DNA from: Streptomyces caelestis
GTDB taxonomy: Bacteria > Actinomycetota > Actinomycetes > Streptomycetales > Streptomycetaceae
Assembly: GCF_014205255.1 (NCBI RefSeq)
Contig: NZ_JACHNE010000001.1
Coordinates: 310,001-374,000 of the forward strand
DNA length: 64,000 bases
Reading direction: 5' to 3'
Positions 1 through 8,129 of the stretch are shown one piece after another. The translations under genes and the position numbers were made by a program. The notes below the pieces were generated by a model, which had not been told where the DNA came from, searched no databases, and saw nothing but the letters and a program-made list of their open reading frames with translations. Position 1 is the first letter of the stretch. Each line of letters opens with the position of its first letter.

Positions 1-864
1 TTCCTCGGCTACTCCGTCGGCCGGCACGCCCCGGGCGCCCGCGAGGGCCGGGGCGCGCTGGCCGCCGCCCATCACCTGCTGGTCGGGCACGGCCTGGCCG
101 TGCGGGCGTTGCGGGCGGCCGGCGTACGCGAGGTGGGCATCACCCTCAACCTCGACCACAACCTCCCCGCCACCGACTCCCCCGCCGACCGGGCGGCCGT
201 CCCCCGTGCCGACACGCAGCACAACCTGGTGTGGACCGAGCCGATCCTGGCGGGCCGCTACCCGGCCACCGAGGAGGACACCTGGGGCGAGCTGATCACC
301 GGCCAGGACTTCCGGCGGGACGGCGACCTGGAGCTGATCTCCCAGCCGCTGGACTTCCTCGGCATCAACTACTACCGGCCGACCGTCGTGGCCGACGCCC
401 CGTACCGCGAGAGCGACCCGGCGAAGCGGGTGGCAACCGACAACCGGTACGCGGAGGTGCCCATGCCCGGCGTGCGGCGCACCGCCATGGGCTGGGCCGT
501 GGCACCCCACACCTTCACCGATCTGCTCGTGGGGCTCAAGGAGCGGTACGGCGCCGCCCTGCCGCCCCTCCACATCACCGAGAACGGCTCAGCGGAGGAC
601 GACGAGGTGAGCCCCGACGGCGCCGTCCACGACAGCTACCGGGTCGCCTACCTGCGCGACCATCTCACCGCGCTGCGAGCCGCCATGGACGCCGGCGTGG
701 ACGTCCGCGGCTACTACGTGTGGTCCCTCCTCGACAACTTCGAGTGGGCCTTCGGCTACGACAAGCGCTTCGGGATCGTCCGCGTCGACTACGCCACGCA
801 GCAGCGGACTCCGAAGGACAGCTACCACTGGTACCGGGCCCTGATCGCCTCACAGCCGCGCTGA
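1..864 (+). CDS. GH1 family beta-glucosidase, 3' part
   Basis: This is the last 287 residues of a glycoside hydrolase family 1 enzyme; the reading frame is open from base 1, so the start lies upstream. The catalytic nucleophile motif ITENG is present, with its Glu codon at 580-582. It is followed by the typical end of the barrel, YYVWSLLDNFEWAFGYDKRF, and the closing RTPKDSYHWY. GH1 enzymes of this type hydrolyse beta-glucosides such as cellobiose, usually in the cytoplasm. The N-terminal acid/base motif (NEP) is outside the window. The gene converges on a degraded minus-strand fragment that overlaps its last 15 bases. Confidence 0.95.
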   Translation, partial: FLGYSVGRHAPGAREGRGALAAAHHLLVGHGLAVRALRAAGVREVGITLNLDHNLPATDSPADRAAVPRADTQHNLVWTEPILAGRYPATEEDTWGELITGQDFRRDGDLELISQPLDFLGINYYRPTVVADAPYRESDPAKRVATDNRYAEVPMPGVRRTAMGWAVAPHTFTDLLVGLKERYGAALPPLHITENGSAEDDEVSPDGAVHDSYRVAYLRDHLTALRAAMDAGVDVRGYYVWSLLDNFEWAFGYDKRFGIVRVDYATQQRTPKDSYHWYRALIASQPR

Positions 865-1330
865 CGGCCCGGTCAGGAGCTGCGGTGCCAGGGCCCTGAT
901 CATGGTGTTGGACCAGCGGAGCTGCCGGAGCGTCTGCGGGTGGCAGTCGGTGACCAGCGCCAGGAGCCGCTCGTCCAGGGTGGCCTGCGCCGCCTGGGCG
1001 AGCATCTCCCCAGTCGACGCGCCCGGCGCGGATGATCTCGTGCAGCAGCGCGTTGAGCCGCCGGGCTGCCCGTCGCAGCCGAAGGTCTCCTTGAGCGCCT
1101 CGGCGGCGGTCGCCGTTCACAGGGCGGGTGTTGCCGTCCAGGTGGTTGGTGCCGATGCCGGCGCGCGCCAGGACGGCCGGCGTGTCCGGTCCATGGCGGT
1201 GTGCCAGTCGGACTCCACCAGCCGGCCGTTCTCACGGACCAGGGGCTTGGTGAGCCGCTCCGCAGAGGCGTTGGCCTGCCGGCCGTCCATCGCGTCGCCG
1301 TTGGAGTGCGGCAGCGAGGCGGACTGCCGG
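850..1330 (-). pseudogene. Remnant of a molybdopterin (assimilatory nitrate) reductase gene with shifted frames
   Basis: Three minus-strand frames have to be joined to read this region. The first piece reads ERLTKPLVRENGRLVESD, the second GIGTNHLDGNT, and the third ALKETFGCDGQPG. All three match, in order, the N-terminal part of NasA-type nitrate reductases. The next piece, LNALLHEIIRAGRVDW, resembles a later part of the same family, implying an internal deletion of roughly a hundred residues. A further frame change leads to ERLLALVTDCHPQTLRQLRW and a stop at 850, which may be the end of an unrelated gene. No part is likely to be functional. The homology calls rest on recognised motifs, not on a search. 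Confidence 0.6.
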
Positions 1331-1535
1331 CGAGTACCGCACCGTGACCACCGAAGCCTGCGGTGACACCGAGTACACGAGAGTGGCACAGGGCGCACAC
1401 CGCGTCGCGGGACGATCATCCGGTCGTTCGATCGCGGGCACCTTCGCCACTGGACTGGCAGCCCCCAACTCCCGCTCCCTAAGATGTACTTCCCGTCCAG
1501 CCCGTCCATTGGCGCGGCACCACGCAGGGGGAACG

Positions 1536-2363
1536 ATGAACTCCGAGAAGCAGTTGTCCACCGAGATCGACGCGAACGTGCCGACGGCGGCGCGCATGTA
1601 CGACTACTACCTGGGCGGCAAGGACAACTACGCGGCCGACCGTGCCGCGTGCGAGGAACTCGACAAGGTCGTGCCCAGCACGCGCCGCCTCGCGCTGAAC
1701 AACCGGCGCTTCCTCCAGCGGGTCGTGCGGACCCTCTCCGAGGAGTACGGCATCCGGCAGTACGTCGACCACGGATCAGGCCTGCCGACGCAGGACAACG
1801 TGCACCAGGTCGCCCAGCGCATCGACCCCACGACCCACGTGGTGTACGTCGACAACGACCCGATGGTGCTGGTCCACGGCCGTGCGCTGCTGGAGCAGGA
1901 CGAGCGCACGAGCGTCATCCACGCGGACATGCGCGAGACCGACCTGATCTTCGACCACCCCGACACCAAGCGGCTGATCGACTTCTCCGAGCCGGTGTGC
2001 GTCCTCTTCAACTCGGTGTTCCACTGCATCCCGGACAGCGACACCGACGGGCCGCTCGCGGTGGCCCGCCGGGTGCGGGAGCGGCTCGCGCCCGGCAGTT
2101 TCATGGTGATGTGCCAGCTGGTCAGCGAGGACCCCGAGGTCCGTGACTTCGTGACGAACTTCATGGACCAGGCGACCCAGGGGCACTGGGGCCGCGTGCG
2201 CGAGGAGAAGGACGTCGCCGCCTACTTCGAGGGTCTGGAGATCCTGGAGCCGGGGCTGGTGGAGGTCTCCACGTGGCGTCCGGACACCGAGGTGGCGCCC
2301 CGCCAGCTCAGCCACGAGTGGATCGAGTTCGGCGGCGTGGGGCGGCTTCCCCTGGAGCAGTGA
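1536..2363 (+). CDS. SAM-dependent methyltransferase, DUF574/Methyltransf_19 family
   Basis: The 275-residue protein begins MNSEKQLSTEIDANVPTAAR and carries MYDYYLGGKDNYAADR, the hallmark N-terminus of the actinobacterial S-adenosylmethionine methyltransferase family formerly called DUF574. The glycine-rich SAM-binding stretch is replaced by QYVDHGSGLPTQDNVH followed by VVYVDNDPMVLVHGRALL, typical of this family. An upstream in-frame start at 1344 exists, but the ATG at 1536 is preceded by a purine-rich GGGGGAA and gives the family's usual length of about 270 residues. The substrate is unknown. It converges with the XRE regulator, with a shared hairpin between them. Confidence 0.9.
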   Translation: MNSEKQLSTEIDANVPTAARMYDYYLGGKDNYAADRAACEELDKVVPSTRRLALNNRRFLQRVVRTLSEEYGIRQYVDHGSGLPTQDNVHQVAQRIDPTTHVVYVDNDPMVLVHGRALLEQDERTSVIHADMRETDLIFDHPDTKRLIDFSEPVCVLFNSVFHCIPDSDTDGPLAVARRVRERLAPGSFMVMCQLVSEDPEVRDFVTNFMDQATQGHWGRVREEKDVAAYFEGLEILEPGLVEVSTWRPDTEVAPRQLSHEWIEFGGVGRLPLEQ

Positions 2364-2387
2364 CCCGGGTACGCAGAGGTGACTCAG

Positions 2388-2426
2388 GTGCCTCGCGCAG
2401 GACGCAGGTCGTCCCGCGCGAGGCAC
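2388..2426. terminator. Bidirectional terminator hairpin
   Basis: Perfect 11-bp arms GTGCCTCGCGC and GCGCGAGGCAC enclose a 17-base loop, between two convergent stop codons at 2363 and 2434. Confidence 0.6.
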
Positions 2427-2433
2427 TCGCACG

Positions 2434-3348
2434 TCACGAGTAGCGCTGCTCCATCGTCGTACGCAGCAGCTCCAGGGAGTCACGGGGCCTGAGCGCCTCG
2501 TCCGCGAGGCGGTCCAGCGCGATCCGGTACTCCTCCGTCTCGTCCAGGTCCTCGAGGAAGTTCGCGCTCTTGATGTGCTCCAGATAGACCACGTCGGGGA
2601 GGTCGAGACCGCCGAAGCGCAGATAGGTGACCGGGATGGCCGGAGCCGAGGCGTTCGTGACGTTCAGCGGGACGATCTGCAGCGTCACGTTGGGGCGTTC
2701 GGCCATCTCGACGAGGTGCGCGAGCTGCTCCCGCATCACCTCGGTGCTGCCCAGGACGCGCAGCAGCACGGACTCGTCGATGACCGCCCACAGCTGCGGG
2801 GCGTCCGGCCGGGACAGCAACCGCGCCCGGTGCCGGCGGAGTTCGACACGCCGCTCCACCTCACCGGCCGGCGCGTTCGGCAGACCCCGCTCCACCACGG
2901 CCCGGGTGTAGGCGGGTGTCTGCAACAGGCCGGGCACGTACTGGATCTCGAAGGTACGGATGGTGGCGGCGGCCTCCTGAAGTCCGACCAGCCGGTCGAA
3001 CCACTCGGGCATCAGCCGCTTGTCGTACCGCTGCCACCAGCCCGGCTCGCCGGCGCGCTGCAACAGTTTGAGCAGCACCGAGGCCTCGTAGTCGTCGGTG
3101 CCGTACAGCCGGAGCAGCGCGCGGACGTCGTTCTCCGTCGGCGGGCGGCGGCCCTTGCCGGACTCGATGCGGGACAGCTTCGCGGCACTGAAGCCGACAG
3201 CGCGCGCCGCCTGGTCCTGGGCGAGCTTGGCGTCCTCACGGAAGCCTGCCAGCTGCACACCGACCAGCATCTTCAGCAGCGTCGGCGCCGGCTCGGGCCT
3301 GTCCAGGTAGGGTTCCAGACGGGAGATGCGATGCGACGCGGCGGACAT
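2434..3348 (-). CDS. XRE-family transcriptional regulator with DUF5753 domain
   Basis: This 304-residue regulator has a helix-turn-helix near residues 35-85 (AQDQAARAVGFSAAKLSRIESGKGRRPP). A long DUF5753 domain follows, running from FEIQYVPGLLQTPAYTRAV to the C-terminus. Proteins of this kind (WhiJ-like) are abundant in Streptomyces and work with a small DUF397 partner. The ATG at 3348 was chosen over upstream in-frame codons because GGGAG lies a few bases ahead and MSAASHRIS is a usual family start. The partner DUF397 gene lies just upstream on the same strand and an ATPase gene diverges from it. Confidence 0.93.
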   Translation of the reverse strand: MSAASHRISRLEPYLDRPEPAPTLLKMLVGVQLAGFREDAKLAQDQAARAVGFSAAKLSRIESGKGRRPPTENDVRALLRLYGTDDYEASVLLKLLQRAGEPGWWQRYDKRLMPEWFDRLVGLQEAAATIRTFEIQYVPGLLQTPAYTRAVVERGLPNAPAGEVERRVELRRHRARLLSRPDAPQLWAVIDESVLLRVLGSTEVMREQLAHLVEMAERPNVTLQIVPLNVTNASAPAIPVTYLRFGGLDLPDVVYLEHIKSANFLEDLDETEEYRIALDRLADEALRPRDSLELLRTTMEQRYS

Positions 3349-3501
3349 CCTGACTCCCAGCAGACCGGCACAAGGGCGACTAACACTATCGCACTCCGCT
3401 GGGCGTCCCCGCATCCCTCGAAGAAGCCCCACGAAGTGGGGAGTTGGGCTCCACTTCACCATGCGGGCTTCACGGCATGCGCACTTCAGAGCATGCAGTC
3501 T

Positions 3502-3732
3502 TCACAGCAGGTGGTCGAACTCGCCGTCCTTCGCCCCGGCCAGGAACGCCGCCACCTCCGCCGCCGTGTAGACGAGGGCGGGCCCGTCGGGGTCACGGGA
3601 GTTGCGCATCGCGATCCCGCCGTCGACGAGCGGGGCGACCTCGACGCAGTTGCCCTCGGCGTTACTGTGCCGGCTCTTGATCCAGCAGGCGTCCAACGTG
3701 CTTGCCTGCACTCCGTTCTGCACTGGTGGCAC
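3502..3732 (-). CDS. DUF397 domain small protein
   Basis: This is a 76-residue DUF397 protein. It shows the family pattern WIKSRHSNAEGNCVEVA, then IAMRNSRDPDGPALVYTAAE and AFLAGAKDGEF. The start is the GTG at 3732, with AAGGAG seven bases upstream. DUF397 proteins are thought to modulate their neighbouring XRE/DUF5753 regulators, which fits its place 153 bp upstream of one. It shares a divergent promoter region with the ATP-binding protein at 3902. Confidence 0.93.
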   Translation of the reverse strand: MPPVQNGVQASTLDACWIKSRHSNAEGNCVEVAPLVDGGIAMRNSRDPDGPALVYTAAEVAAFLAGAKDGEFDHLL

Positions 3733-3806
3733 CGCGGTCTCCTTGCTGTTCTCGTTGGTGTCCCGGCTTGCGTACCCAACACGGCTTGATTTTCACGCAA
3801 TTTCTC

Positions 3807-3818
3807 GTGCAATTGCAC
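3807..3818. promoter_or_regulatory. Palindromic operator candidate in divergent promoter
   Basis: GTGCAATTGCAC is a perfect 12-bp palindrome between the divergent DUF397 and ATPase genes. A half-site-like CGCAATTT lies just to its left, near 3797-3804, in a locally AT-rich stretch. It is a plausible binding site for the XRE regulator encoded next door; this is inference from position and symmetry only. Confidence 0.45.
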
Positions 3819-3901
3819 GGGAGCACCATCAGCGTGGATAATAGCTGCGGCGTCAACCCCTGTGCTGGCGCCGTGTCCTGACCTCGCATCGGGGAGATGC
3901 C

Positions 3902-4489
3902 GTGTCATCAGCAGCTGCGCAGCACGTGCTCCGGCCGCCGAACGGGGCTGCGGCATACGCGGGCGCACCCGGCACGAGCACCGGATTCCCACCCGGCCGG
4001 CCCACGGTGACGTCGTACGAGGCGACGCCGTACGGGACTCCGCCCCCGGTGCCGGAGACGATGCCGCAGTCCTCCGCTGCCCTGTCCGCCTCGGCCGCCC
4101 TGCGCGTCGAGTGCAGCAGGGAGGGGTTCGCCCGCGCCCGGTGCTTCACCCGCGACACACTGCGTGTCTGGTCGCTCGCCCACCGCTGCGACGACACGAC
4201 CCTCGTCATCACCGAGCTCGCCGCCAACGCCGCGACGCACGCGGCGCCGGGTACGACGGCTGCGCCGGAGATCCGGCTCGGATTCCTCCTGGACCGCACC
4301 CACCTGCTGGTCACCGTCTCCGACACCGACGACCGCCCGCCCGTGCGCTCCCCCGCCGGCTCCGCCCTGGAGGAGCACGGCAGGGGCCTGTGCATCGTCG
4401 AGGCCTTGTCCGAGGAGTGGGGCTGGATCCCCTGCCCTCCGGCGGGCAAGACGGTCTGGGCCAGGTTGTCGACCAGTCCACCCATCTGA
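3902..4489 (+). CDS. RsbW-like ATP-binding (HATPase_c) regulatory protein
   Basis: This 195-residue protein has a proline-rich, low-complexity N-terminus of about 65 residues. An anti-sigma-factor-type GHKL ATPase domain follows. The N box is ITELAANAATHA, the G1 region VSDTDDRPP and the G2 region HGRGLCIVEAL. The GTG start at 3902 follows GGGGAG. Such ATPases sit beside XRE/DUF397 pairs in many Streptomyces clusters and probably act as kinase or binding partners in developmental or stress signalling. The next gene starts 28 bp downstream and is probably co-transcribed. Confidence 0.88.
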   Translation: MSSAAAQHVLRPPNGAAAYAGAPGTSTGFPPGRPTVTSYEATPYGTPPPVPETMPQSSAALSASAALRVECSREGFARARCFTRDTLRVWSLAHRCDDTTLVITELAANAATHAAPGTTAAPEIRLGFLLDRTHLLVTVSDTDDRPPVRSPAGSALEEHGRGLCIVEALSEEWGWIPCPPAGKTVWARLSTSPPI

Positions 4490-4517
4490 CACGACTGCCG
4501 CGGAAAGGCCCCACGCC

Positions 4518-5063
4518 ATGCGCAGCGCTTCGACGGAACACTCGAGCAGCGAGCGCCCACAGCGCCCCGACGCCCCGTCCGGGGTGTCCGGGAACACGCC
4601 GCTCACGGCCGTGGACCGCGTCCCCTGGGGTGACATCCAGGACTCCACCGGTTCGGCGGCGGCCATTCCCCTCCTGCTGAACGGCATCGCCTGGGGTGAC
4701 GCCGACACCGCCCGCTCCGCACTCGCCGACCTGCGGAAGCGGATTTGTCAGTTCGGCTTCGTCGTGGAGCAGGCGACGGCCGCCACGGTTCCCTTCCTCT
4801 GGGAGCTGGCCAAGCTGCCGCAGGTGACCTGCCGCGCCCAGATCATCCGGCTGCTGAAGAGCATCGCCGAGGCCCGGCAGTGGGAGAGCACCGCCGCCGT
4901 GTATCCGAAGCTTATGAACCGCCGGGAGAACCCGGTGGTGTGGGAGCGTGCGGCGCGCCAGGCCGTGCGGGCCCGGCGCGACGAGCTCGGCCGGCTGATG
5001 GCGGACGAGGACACGGAGATCGCCCGGGCCACCACCGAGCTCGCCCGCTCCCTGGCCACCTGA
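4518..5063 (+). CDS. Hypothetical helical-repeat protein
   Basis: I do not recognise this 181-residue protein by name. Residues 40-170 are rich in alternating hydrophobic helices (AIPLLLNGIAWGDADTARS, TVPFLWELAKLPQ, IIRLLKSIAEARQWE), suggesting a small HEAT/ARM-like array. The phrase VPWGDIQDSTGSA followed by NGIAWGDADTA looks like an internal repeat. The ATG at 4518 has GGAAAGG upstream and follows the ATPase gene closely. It is probably a partner in the same regulatory set. It has no signal peptide or membrane segment. Confidence 0.75.
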   Translation: MRSASTEHSSSERPQRPDAPSGVSGNTPLTAVDRVPWGDIQDSTGSAAAIPLLLNGIAWGDADTARSALADLRKRICQFGFVVEQATAATVPFLWELAKLPQVTCRAQIIRLLKSIAEARQWESTAAVYPKLMNRRENPVVWERAARQAVRARRDELGRLMADEDTEIARATTELARSLAT

Positions 5064-5226
5064 GGCCGCGGGACTTCCCGGAGGGCCCGCGGTCCGTGCG
5101 CGCCCCGGGCCGGACGCGGTGCACGCGTGTCCCGGGCGCCAGGAGACGTGACGATACGGTGAGGGCCCCCTGTCACCATGGCTGATGCCCCTCGCCTCGC
5201 GCGGCCGGGCAGTGTAGACATGGCAC

Positions 5227-7962
5227 ATGGTGCGACTCTTGGGTCGATCCGGGACTCGATCGCCCCTGCGGCCCGGCTCGACGCCGTCCGAACGGCAGCG
5301 GCGGGAGGCGGGCCCGTCGCGGTGGCATCCGGTGGCGGGATTGCGGTCGGTGCTGGGCGGACGCAGCGTCGCCGGACAGGTGTTCCTGCTCGTCGTGGTG
5401 ATCGTGCTGCTGCTGGTCGTGGCGGCCGTGGTGGCGCTGGTCCTGCAAGTGCGGCACGACACGACCCAGGAGGCCCGCAACCGTTCGCTCGCCGTCGCGG
5501 AGACCTTCGCCAACGCGCCGGGCACCATCGAGGCGCTGGGGAGCCCCGACCCCACGGCGGTGCTCCAGCCGCGTGCCGAGGCCGCCCGTGAGCAGTCGAA
5601 GGTCGACTTCATCGTCGTGATGAACACCGACGGGATCCGCTACACCCACCCCAAACCGGACCGCATCGGGAAGAAGTTCGTCGGGACGCTCGCGCCCGCG
5701 CTGGCCGGGAGGCCGGTGACCGAGGAGATCACCGGCACGATCGGCCCTCTCGTGCAGGCCGTGGTGCCGGTGAAGGCTCCGGACGGTCAGGTCGTCGGCC
5801 TGGTGTCGGCCGGAATCACCACCGCCAGTGTCGGTGGCACCGCCGACCGTCAGCTGCCGCTCGTGCTGTCCGCCGCCGCGGTGGCGCTCGTCCTGGCGAC
5901 GGCGGGCGCCGCGCTGGTGAGCAGGCGGCTGCTGCGCCAGACCCACGGGCTCGGGCCGCACGAGATGACCCGGATGTACGAACACCACGACGCCGTGCTG
6001 CACGCCGTGCGCGAGGGCGTGCTCATCGTCGACGACGGGGGCACCCTGCTGCTCGCCAACGACGAGGCACACCGTCTGCTCGGGCTGCCCGCCGACGCCG
6101 AGGGCCGGCACGTGCTCGGCCTGCGGCTCGACCCCGGCATCGCCGAGTTGCTGGCCTCGGGGCGGGTCGCCACGGACGAGGTGCATCTCGTCGGGGACCG
6201 GCTGCTGGCCGTGAACCAGCGCACCACCGACCGTGCGGGCGTCCCGCCCGGCAGTGTCGCCACGCTGCGCGACTCCACCGAGCTGCGTGCCCTCTCCGGC
6301 CGGGCCGAGACCGCGCGCGCACGGCTCAACATGATCTACGACGCCGGGGTGGGCATCGGGACGAGCCTGGACGTGACCCGCACGGCCGAGGAGCTGACCG
6401 AGCTGGCAGTGCCCCGGTTCGCCGACTTCGCCACCGTCGACCTGTTCGACGCGGTGCTGGGCGGCGGGCAGCCGGACGCGGCGGCCGCGCTCAGCCGTAC
6501 GGCGCTCAGCGGGATCCGCAAGGACGCTCCCCTCTACCCCGTCGGCGAGCGGATCCGGTTCGTCGAGTCCTCTCCGCAGGGCCGCAGTCTCGACACCGGC
6601 CGGCCCGTCCTGGAACCCCGGCTGAGCGAGGCCCCCGGCTGGCAGGCACAGGACCTGGAGCGCTCGGCGCAGATAGTGGAGTACGGCATCCACTCCCTGA
6701 TCACCGTGCCGCTGCGGGCCGGCTCCCTGGTGCTGGGCGTGGTCAGCTTCTGGCGCCACGAGAAGCCGGAGTCCTTCGACACGGACGAGCTGGCCCTGGC
6801 GGAGGAGCTGGTCGCGCGGGCCGCCGTCTCCATCGACAACGCGCGCCGCTACACCCGCGAGCACAGCATGGCGGTGACGCTCCAGCGCAGCCTGCTCCCC
6901 CGGAACCTGCCCGAGCAGGACGCCCTGGAGATCGCCTACCGTTATCTGCCCGCGCAGGCCGGGGTGGGCGGCGACTGGTTCGACGTGCTGCCGCTGTCCG
7001 GGGCCCGGGTCGCGCTCGTGGTCGGGGACGTCGTAGGCCACGGGCTGTACGCCGCGGCCACCATGGGGCGGCTGCGCACCGCGGTGCACAACTTCTCCGC
7101 CCTCGACCTCCCGCCCGACGAACTCATCGCCCTGCTGGACGAGCTGGTCGGCCGCATCGACCAGGACGAGACGGAGGAGGAGGGCAGCGCCCCGGTCACC
7201 GGCGCGACCTGTCTGTACGCCGTGTACGACCCGGTCTCCCGGCGCTGCACCGTCGCACGGGCCGGGCATCCCCCGCCGGCGCTGATCCATCCCGACGGCA
7301 GTGTCGAGTTCCCGGACGTGCCCGCCGGTCCCCCGCTCGGGCTCGGCGGTCTGCCGTTCGAGACGGCGGAGCTGGAGCTGGCCGAGGGCAGCCGGCTCGT
7401 CCTCTACACCGACGGGCTGGTCGAGGACCGGGAGCGGGACATCGACGTCGGTCTTGACATGCTGCGGGAGGCGCTGAGCCGGGCGGGCCAGTCCCCCGAG
7501 GACACCTGCCGGGTGGTGCTCGACTCGCGGCTCACGGCCCGTTCCAGCGACGACATCGCCCTGCTCGTCGCGCGCACCCGGGCGCTCGCCGCCGACCAGG
7601 TCGCCGAGTGGCCGGTGGCGGCCGACCCGGCTGCGGTGGGCGAGTTGCGGGCGGCGGTCAGCCGGCAGCTGGCCGCGTGGGGACTGGACGAGCTGACGTT
7701 CACCACGGAGCTGATTTTGAGCGAGCTGGTCACCAACGCGCTCCGGTACGCCGGCGGCCCGATCCACGTCCGGGTACTGCGCGACCGCAACCTGATCTGC
7801 GAGGTGTCCGACAGCAGCAGCACATCGCCGCATCTGCGGTACGCGACGATGACGGACGAGGGCGGGCGCGGGCTGTTCCTGGTCGCGCAGCTCGCCGAGC
7901 GCTGGGGGACGCGCTATCTGCCCGCCGGGAAGGTGATCTGGGCCGAGCAGCCGTTGCCGTGA
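5227..7962 (+). CDS. Membrane sensor: cache, PAS, GAF, SpoIIE-type PP2C phosphatase and ATPase domains
   Basis: The 911-residue protein has a transmembrane segment at about 51-75, an extracellular DcuS/CitA-like single cache domain (FIVVMNTDGIRYTHP) to about 205, and a second membrane segment at about 211-231. A PAS domain follows (LIVDDGGTLLLANDEAHRLL), then a GAF domain. A PP2C/SpoIIE phosphatase domain starts at MAVTLQRSLLPRNLPE and contains GVGGDWFDVLPL and VGDVVGHGLYAA. The C-terminal RsbW-like ATPase has SELVTNALRYA and GGRGLFLVAQLA. It probably senses an external small molecule and controls an anti-sigma/anti-anti-sigma switch through both phosphatase and kinase-like modules. Confidence 0.92.
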   Translation: MVRLLGRSGTRSPLRPGSTPSERQRREAGPSRWHPVAGLRSVLGGRSVAGQVFLLVVVIVLLLVVAAVVALVLQVRHDTTQEARNRSLAVAETFANAPGTIEALGSPDPTAVLQPRAEAAREQSKVDFIVVMNTDGIRYTHPKPDRIGKKFVGTLAPALAGRPVTEEITGTIGPLVQAVVPVKAPDGQVVGLVSAGITTASVGGTADRQLPLVLSAAAVALVLATAGAALVSRRLLRQTHGLGPHEMTRMYEHHDAVLHAVREGVLIVDDGGTLLLANDEAHRLLGLPADAEGRHVLGLRLDPGIAELLASGRVATDEVHLVGDRLLAVNQRTTDRAGVPPGSVATLRDSTELRALSGRAETARARLNMIYDAGVGIGTSLDVTRTAEELTELAVPRFADFATVDLFDAVLGGGQPDAAAALSRTALSGIRKDAPLYPVGERIRFVESSPQGRSLDTGRPVLEPRLSEAPGWQAQDLERSAQIVEYGIHSLITVPLRAGSLVLGVVSFWRHEKPESFDTDELALAEELVARAAVSIDNARRYTREHSMAVTLQRSLLPRNLPEQDALEIAYRYLPAQAGVGGDWFDVLPLSGARVALVVGDVVGHGLYAAATMGRLRTAVHNFSALDLPPDELIALLDELVGRIDQDETEEEGSAPVTGATCLYAVYDPVSRRCTVARAGHPPPALIHPDGSVEFPDVPAGPPLGLGGLPFETAELELAEGSRLVLYTDGLVEDRERDIDVGLDMLREALSRAGQSPEDTCRVVLDSRLTARSSDDIALLVARTRALAADQVAEWPVAADPAAVGELRAAVSRQLAAWGLDELTFTTELILSELVTNALRYAGGPIHVRVLRDRNLICEVSDSSSTSPHLRYATMTDEGGRGLFLVAQLAERWGTRYLPAGKVIWAEQPLP

Positions 7963-8032
7963 GCGGTCCTCGGCGCCGAGCCGCCGGGCGACGTGGCCAT
8001 AAGCCCCTCTACGGACGGTCATAAAGTCGCCT

Positions 8033-8044
8033 TATGAGCTCATA
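8033..8044. promoter_or_regulatory. Perfect 12-bp palindrome upstream of fprA
   Basis: TATGAGCTCATA is a perfect palindrome in the fprA promoter region. It overlaps a looser inverted repeat CATAA-AGTCGCC-TTATG at 8020-8036. It is a possible operator; the regulator is unknown. Confidence 0.35.
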
Positions 8045-8064
8045 GACCGGACCCGCGTACCAAC

Positions 8065-8083
8065 TTAGGCATGCCTCAGTTTA
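8065..8083. promoter_or_regulatory. Possible DmdR/DtxR-type iron box
   Basis: TTAGGCATGCCTCAGTTTA matches the DtxR/DmdR consensus TTAGGTTAGGCTAACCTAA at about 11 of 19 positions, with the left arm TTAGG intact. A second TTTAGGC follows. Its place 47 bp ahead of a ferredoxin reductase gene makes iron control plausible, but the match is weak. Confidence 0.3.
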
Positions 8084-8129
8084 GGCTTCACGGCGAGATC
8101 GCTTGTCGCCGCTCGAAGGGAACCTGACC

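Noticed and set aside
5173..8022. A 949-codon open frame on the minus strand
   Set aside because: It is antisense to the sensor phosphatase, which has five recognisable domains in the plus frame.
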